54,326 nt of DNA from Paludibacteraceae bacterium (GTDB taxonomy: Bacteria > Bacteroidota > Bacteroidia > Bacteroidales > Paludibacteraceae). Each line of letters begins with the position of its first letter. Position 1 is the stretch's first letter. The stretch is from the NCBI GenBank assembly GCA_905234835.1, contig CAJOIZ010000020.1, positions 1 to 54,326 on the forward strand, given 5' to 3'. A program made the position numbers and the translations under genes. Shown here in pieces: positions 50,034 through 54,326 of this stretch. The notes beneath the pieces are model-generated. The model was not told the origin of the DNA and did no database searches. It saw only the letters and a list, made by a program, of their open reading frames with translations.

Positions 50034-51671
50034 ATGAAAAGGATTATGATGTTTTTCGTACTCAGTCTGTTAGTGGTATTCCCATCCAATGCCGAAAAGG
50101 AGGTTTCGCTTGACGATTACTATACAGTCAGCGAAATATATCAGATATATACGGATCTGGCTCTGGAAAGCGGCGCGACATCCACACAGTCATACACGGT
50201 GCGCGGCTATGTTACCAAGTGGGAAAGCGGCTATCCGGATTTTCAGAACGGACAATTCTATATAGATGACGATGCCGATGGTTCCACCTCTAAAATGTGT
50301 TGCTTCAGGCTGAAAGCGGATAACGATGATGACAAGCATGCCTTGAATACGGGCGACTATATTGAGGCAACTGCCATGTTGAAGAATTACAATGGCAAGG
50401 CGGAACTGGTAAACGGCACGTATCATGTGGTTGCGCCCCCGACCGTCACCTACACGTTGCAGATAATGGCGGATGAAGGAGGCACTGTCAACTCTTCGGT
50501 CAACGGGACATACGAGTCAGGAGAACAAGTGACCGTTTCTGCCACACCGGATGTGGGGTATGTTTTCACCGGCTGGAGTGACGGGAATACGGACAATCCG
50601 CGTGTCATCACCATGACAGGAGACATCAGTCTGGTGGCATTTTTTGAGAAGGCACAGCAGGACGATTGCACCTATTCGTCGTTGGAGGGGTTGAAGAGTA
50701 AGGCATTGCTGTCTTCTTTACATTCGCTGATTGCCGACCATACTGTCCTGTCTTATGATGATGTGCGCGGCGACCGTGCAAATGTGGACATTAACGCCGA
50801 CGGTAATATCTGGGACATCTATTCCGATTGTTCTTTTTCTCCCAAGGGATATTGCCGTGGCAGCGACGGTTTTGCAGAGTGTGAGTGCTACAACCGCGAA
50901 CACGCCTTGCCCAAGTCGTGGTGGGGAGGCAGTGATACCGAACCCATGTACACCGACTTGTATCATATCTTCCCTACCGATTTCGAGGCCAACAGCAACC
51001 GCTCGGCATGGCCCTACGGCGAGGTGACAGGCACTGTGGAATGGAGCAACAGCCTCGGCAGCAAAGTGGGGTACGGCACGTTCGGCAGTTCGGGAAACAA
51101 CTATGTATTTGAGCCTGCGGACGAGTATAAGGGCGACCTTGCCCGTGTCTATTTCTATATGATAACCTGTTACAATGACAAGAATTTCACAGCAGGAGGC
51201 AAGGGCTACCAGATGTTTACCTATTCCGGCAATACGGCGGGCTTCACCTCCAAAGCATTGACCCTGCTGCTCAAATGGCATCGACAGGACCCTGTGTCAA
51301 AGAAAGAGACCGAAAGGAGCAATGCCGTATCACTCAAACAGCATAATACCAACCCGTTTGTTGAAGACCCGAATCTGGTGGAGTTTATCTGGGGCAAGTG
51401 GAAGAATGAGGCATATACGTGCAACGCATCAGGGACGGATGTGCGCCCTGTTCAGGAGGAGAATATACGGATAAGTGTTGTCGGAGGGCGCTTGAATATC
51501 CGCTTTGACCGTTATATGGATATTCGTATTTACGATATCACAGGTCGTGAGATGAGGTCTGTGTCCGCTGACGGTCAGGCAGACATCTCCCTGCCGACCG
51601 GCTTGTACCTCGTCTGTGTCAACAATCTCGTTCAGAAGGTAATGATACCCTCGTTCTGCTTGATGAATTAG
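50034..51671 (+). CDS. Secreted endonuclease I with OB-type, InlB-type and type IX sorting domains
   Basis: I start this 545-aa protein at the ATG at 50034, which gives a signal peptide (MKRIMMFFVLSLLVVFPSNA); the frame runs 38 codons further up through a structured leader. Domains: an OB-fold-like nucleic-acid-binding part (about 25-130, TVRGYVTKWESGYPDFQNGQFYI), a bacterial repeat (about 140-200, FTGWSDGNTDNPRVI), and the endonuclease I domain (about 215-455) with the catalytic His in CYNREHALPKSWWGG and the DFEANSNRSAWPYGEV segment. The C-terminal 65 residues are a type A type IX sorting domain (LNIRFDRYMDIRIYDITGRE and ISLPTGLYLVCV). It should degrade extracellular DNA at the cell surface. 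Confidence 0.92.
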   Translation: MKRIMMFFVLSLLVVFPSNAEKEVSLDDYYTVSEIYQIYTDLALESGATSTQSYTVRGYVTKWESGYPDFQNGQFYIDDDADGSTSKMCCFRLKADNDDDKHALNTGDYIEATAMLKNYNGKAELVNGTYHVVAPPTVTYTLQIMADEGGTVNSSVNGTYESGEQVTVSATPDVGYVFTGWSDGNTDNPRVITMTGDISLVAFFEKAQQDDCTYSSLEGLKSKALLSSLHSLIADHTVLSYDDVRGDRANVDINADGNIWDIYSDCSFSPKGYCRGSDGFAECECYNREHALPKSWWGGSDTEPMYTDLYHIFPTDFEANSNRSAWPYGEVTGTVEWSNSLGSKVGYGTFGSSGNNYVFEPADEYKGDLARVYFYMITCYNDKNFTAGGKGYQMFTYSGNTAGFTSKALTLLLKWHRQDPVSKKETERSNAVSLKQHNTNPFVEDPNLVEFIWGKWKNEAYTCNASGTDVRPVQEENIRISVVGGRLNIRFDRYMDIRIYDITGREMRSVSADGQADISLPTGLYLVCVNNLVQKVMIPSFCLMN

Positions 51672-51689
51672 CGGAAATAGCTACACCCC

Positions 51690-52240
51690 ACGGATAGCCT
51701 TCTGCCTGTTCTTTTATAGCCTTCTGTTTGTTTCTTATAGCCTTCTGCCTTTTTCTTTTATTGCCTGCGAATTTAATTCGCAGCCCTTTCGTCTCTTGCA
51801 GCGGCTGGTAGCCGCTTTCTTCTATGTTTATTGCGTCTGTACAGCGAAGCAGATCGTTAGAATATTATTCAGACATCGGCTCCCAGAGCCGCTTTTCACT
51901 TCGTCAATTCCCCCCGAAATAATCGTGCCCTTGCGGCTAAGAATCTGATTCGGGTTCAAAACGTATGTCCATTTCGCGGCAATTGTATTGCCGCAGAGCC
52001 TTCTTCGTATTCCGCCAATTGTCAATCCGCATAGCTTCGTCCATTTTGCCGAATAGTATTCGGCGTTTTGCTTCTTCTTTGTAGGCTGTCAGCCTGCACT
52101 TGTATATTCAGCATCCAACACTCAGTCATCAACATTCACTCACCAACACGCAATTATCAACTATCAATTGTCAATTATCAATTAACAGCGCAGCAAGCAA
52201 CACCGTAGGATAACCGAAGGATAGCCGTATGATAGTGCTT
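51690..52240. repeat. Composite intergenic repeat island D
   Basis: This is an inverted relative of islands A and B. It holds ATAGCCTTCTG repeats (51695-51750), then triloop palindromes at 51765-51783, 51800-51816, 51877-51891, 51976-51994, 52048-52064 and 52083-52096, TCAACATTCACTCACCAACA units (52110-52150), a 7-nt tract (52151-52185) and one round of the 11-bp repeat (52200-52230). It follows the endonuclease stop codon in the sense of transcription. The rest up to 52399 holds nothing I can name. Confidence 0.82.
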
Positions 52241-52399
52241 ATCTTAAGCTGTTCTACCCGTTGACTAAACCTTGACTGTCATCCGACTTATGATAGAAAA
52301 CAGCTTCGCTCAATCACAATAAGCAGAGCACCAAAACAGTATTATTTTAAGGCAGTATCCCGAGCATGGAACTTTCATTAAAAAAAGTTTCACTTTTTC

Positions 52400-52430
52400 T
52401 TGCATCTGCCGTATTTTTGTCGTATATTTG
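52400..52430 (+). promoter_or_regulatory. Promoter of the GIY-YIG nuclease and methyltransferase unit
   Basis: TTG (52400-52402), 20 nt, TATATTTG (52423-52430). Confidence 0.65.
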
Positions 52431-52554
52431 CACGCCGTTTTATATATAGCAAAATATGCGGGGAAGAAAAACGTAAACGGGAACCGCGAACTCATAAAAG
52501 TAATATGAGGAATTGAACGAAACGCAATATAAGAAAGCAAATACAATCAACGAT

Positions 52555-53220
52555 ATGCCTAAAGCAGAACAACACAAGGGAGTCATCTACATTTTGACAA
52601 ACCCCTCTTTCAAAGAGTACGTTAAAATCGGTTACGCGCACGACGTGGAAAAGCGGATACAACAGCTGAACCGCAGTGAGACCGTTCCGTTTGCTTTCCG
52701 CGCCTATGCGACGTATGAGGTGGATAGCGAACTTACCGATAAGGAACTGCACAACCTCATCGACAAGCTCAATCCCGACTTGCGGACCATTGATAACTTT
52801 GATGGCAAAAGGCGTGTCAAGGAGTTTTATGAGATGTCGAAAGAAGATGCCTATGCCATTTTGGAGAGTATTGCAAAAATCAGCGGCACGTTAGACCGTC
52901 TCAAACGCTGTACGCCTACGGGCAAACAACTGAAAGAGGAACAGCGAGCCGAAGAAGCCAGGGAAAACGCGCGCAGGGGTGCTTTCCGTTTCTCGCAAGC
53001 GGGTATTGCTCCGGGTGAGCGTGTCGTTTTTATAGAGAATGAAAGCATACAGCCGATAGTCGTAGATGACCGTCATATCGAATACGACGGACAAACAACC
53101 TCTCTGTCGGCATTGGCACAACAGTTGAAAGGTTTTCACCATCCCGTGCAAGGTACGCTGTGGTTTACTTATAAGGGAGTGAAACTAACCGACCTCCGTG
53201 ACAAAATGGAGAAAAAGTAG
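52555..53220 (+). CDS. GIY-YIG (T5orf172) nuclease with C-terminal methylase-associated domain
   Basis: The 221-aa protein is counted from the ATG at 52555 (MPKAEQHKG); a TTG at 52513 could add 14 residues. Residues 9-105 form a T5orf172-type GIY-YIG domain: GVIYILTNPSFKEYVKIGYA and VEKRIQQLNRSETVPF, with the catalytic Glu probably in the TDKELHNLID helix or KRRVKEFYE. The C-terminal part (about 150-220, VVDDRHIEYDGQTTSLSALAQQL) resembles the RAMA/DUF4357 domain, which is often attached to DNA-modification proteins. It lies 60 bp upstream of a DNA methyltransferase gene, so a restriction or defence role is inferred. Confidence 0.85.
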   Translation: MPKAEQHKGVIYILTNPSFKEYVKIGYAHDVEKRIQQLNRSETVPFAFRAYATYEVDSELTDKELHNLIDKLNPDLRTIDNFDGKRRVKEFYEMSKEDAYAILESIAKISGTLDRLKRCTPTGKQLKEEQRAEEARENARRGAFRFSQAGIAPGERVVFIENESIQPIVVDDRHIEYDGQTTSLSALAQQLKGFHHPVQGTLWFTYKGVKLTDLRDKMEKK

Positions 53221-53280
53221 TAATAAATAGTGCTGTAACATTGGCAATAACAATAAAAGAAGCTGAATAAAAAGAAAGAT

Positions 53281-54255
53281 ATGGCTAATAATTCAAAATA
53301 CGATAGTTTATCAAGAGAACAACTGATTGAGAAAATCCAGAAACTGGAGAAGGAACGGTATGGACTTGTGTGGGAGGACAAGGAGGAAGAAGTCGCAAAA
53401 CGATGTGATTCAGAACTACCATTATTGAAGGAAGATTGTTCACGTGAGATTGTTAGCGACCCAACGTTGCCATATAACATTATTATCGAAGGCGATAATT
53501 ACCACTCTTTGTATGCGTTGAGTTTTACCCATAAAAAGAGCATAGATGTTATATACATAGATCCTCCATATAATACGGGGAAAAAATATGAATGGAAATA
53601 TAACGATGCTTGGGTAGATGAAAATGACCAGTATAAACATAGTAAGTGGCTGTCATTTATGGGTAAAAGATTGCGCCTAGCAAAAAATCTATTAACTTAT
53701 GATGGCGTGATTTTTATATCTATTGACGAACATGAATTAGCACAATTAAAACTTTTATGTGATAAGATCTTTGGAGAAAAGAACTATATTGCAACATTAC
53801 CAAGACTAACAAAGAAAGCAGGAAAAACAACAAATGTAGTAGCAAATAACAATGATTTTGTGTTAATCTATTGTAGAAATAAAGGTAGAGTATTTAATAC
53901 ATTGGAATTTGTAGATAAGGAATATAAACATAAGGACGAATATGTAGCAAGTCGTGGAAAGTACAAATTAAGTCAAACATTAGACTATAGCTCAATACAG
54001 TATTCTGCATCATTGGATTATGAAATAGAGTTAGATGGAGAGATTTTTAGACCAGGTGGCGTCTCTCATGAGGAAATGATTAAAAGACAGCAACGTAACC
54101 CTTCAAGTGATTTCTGTTGGAGATGGTCAAAGGATTTATATGATTTTGGATTGGCAAATGATTTTATCGTCATCAAACGAACAAAAAAGGGATCACGTAT
54201 ATATACCAAAACATATCAAAATGTAATTATTTACCTGTTGGCGGAATTAAACTAG
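53281..54255 (+). pseudogene. Type III-like DNA adenine methyltransferase (Mod), broken near residue 317
   Basis: The frame gives 324 aa but the family (PF01555, Mod of type III systems) is usually about 500-650 aa. An N-terminal coiled coil is followed by IIEGDNYHSLYAL (AdoMet-binding part), the catalytic IDPPYNTGKKYEWKYND (DPPY at about 94), WLSFMGKRLRLAKNLL and ISIDEHELAQLKLLCD. The family pattern continues to KTKKGSRIYTKTYQNVII, then becomes unrelated (YLLAELN, stop at 54255). The gene is notably AT-rich, a sign of transfer. From about 54226 on, the minus strand carries a different reading frame, so the mod gene seems interrupted by an insertion. Its remaining 3' part would be beyond the window. 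Confidence 0.72.
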
Positions 54256-54326
54256 CGCATATTTGATTCTCCCAATCGGTTTGTTATTGATAAAGTTAAT
54301 ATATTGTAGGACAGTCATTGCGCTGA
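54247..54326 (-). CDS. 3' end of an ORF that interrupts mod, possibly a transposase
   Basis: On the minus strand a frame entering at the window edge encodes AMTVLQYINFINNKPIGRIK followed by YALV and a TAA at 54249-54247. It ends about 20 bp from where mod similarity stops. A basic, amphipathic C-terminus of this sort and the position suggest an insertion-sequence transposase (an IS982-type end came to mind), but 25 residues are too few to be sure. The bases 54226-54246 would be the element's terminal repeat. Confidence 0.35.
   Translation of the reverse strand, partial: SAMTVLQYINFINNKPIGRIKYALV

Overview
The window looks like a chromosomal segment of a Bacteroidales bacterium, probably a gut or rumen glycan degrader that uses the type IX secretion system. 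The support is: promoters with the Bacteroidetes pattern (TTG, 19-21 nt, then TAnnTTTG) before many genes; a SusC/SusD pair; BspA-like leucine-rich repeat proteins; a PorX response regulator; and one type A type IX sorting domain. There is no rRNA, CRISPR or complete mobile element.

Layout. 1-3600, minus strand: a frameshifted InlB-repeat protein cut by the window edge, a BspA-like LRR protein, a candidate rod-shaped small RNA with its own promoter and terminator, and the 3' remnant of a DUF4143 ATPase gene. 3660-4500: the first of several long repeat-rich intergenic islands. 4535-15630, minus strand: rmuC, tRNA-Pro(CGG), an AraC-type regulator, glnS, a second LRR protein, then a tight operon PASTA protein - RluA-type pseudouridine synthase - porX - EEP phosphatase/nuclease. 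15793-16240: a tiny acidic lipoprotein and tRNA-Ser(UGA). 16384-18883, minus strand: a DUF6377 TPR/HTH sensor-regulator and an aldo/keto reductase.

19170-42801, plus strand: a beta-glucan utilisation locus. Two secreted modular proteins that share modules, a 48-aa peptide gene, susC, susD, a Big_2-type surface lipoprotein, a GH128, two GH16, a four-helix-bundle gene, a GPH/MFS symporter, a cytoplasmic GH94/149/161-type phosphorylase, a GH30 and a GH3. Inferred job: GH16/GH128 cut beta-1,3-glucan outside the cell, GH30 removes beta-1,6 links, SusCD imports oligomers, GH3 and the phosphorylase finish them, and the symporter moves sugar across the inner membrane. The DUF6377 gene is the nearest candidate regulator.

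42825-45704, minus: an FAD/Fe-S D-2-hydroxyacid dehydrogenase-like protein. 45705-47480: repeats, a second structured small RNA, and two small unknown genes whose leaders carry hairpin loops complementary to a loop at the end of that RNA. 47973-51671: a FISUMP-like surface protein with an in-frame TGA, and a secreted endonuclease I with a type IX sorting domain. 51690-52240: another island, largely an inverted copy of the two left-hand ones. 52400 to the end: a GIY-YIG nuclease and a DNA methyltransferase gene that breaks off at what looks like an insertion.

The most unusual content is not protein-coding: two candidate small RNAs, islands of triloop palindromes with compensatory base changes oriented with transcription, and degenerate 7-nt tandem repeats that also occur inside three coding regions. 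A recurrent roughly 25-residue C-terminal tail on five unrelated secreted proteins is the best candidate for an undescribed protein signal. All functions are inferred from sequence reading alone.
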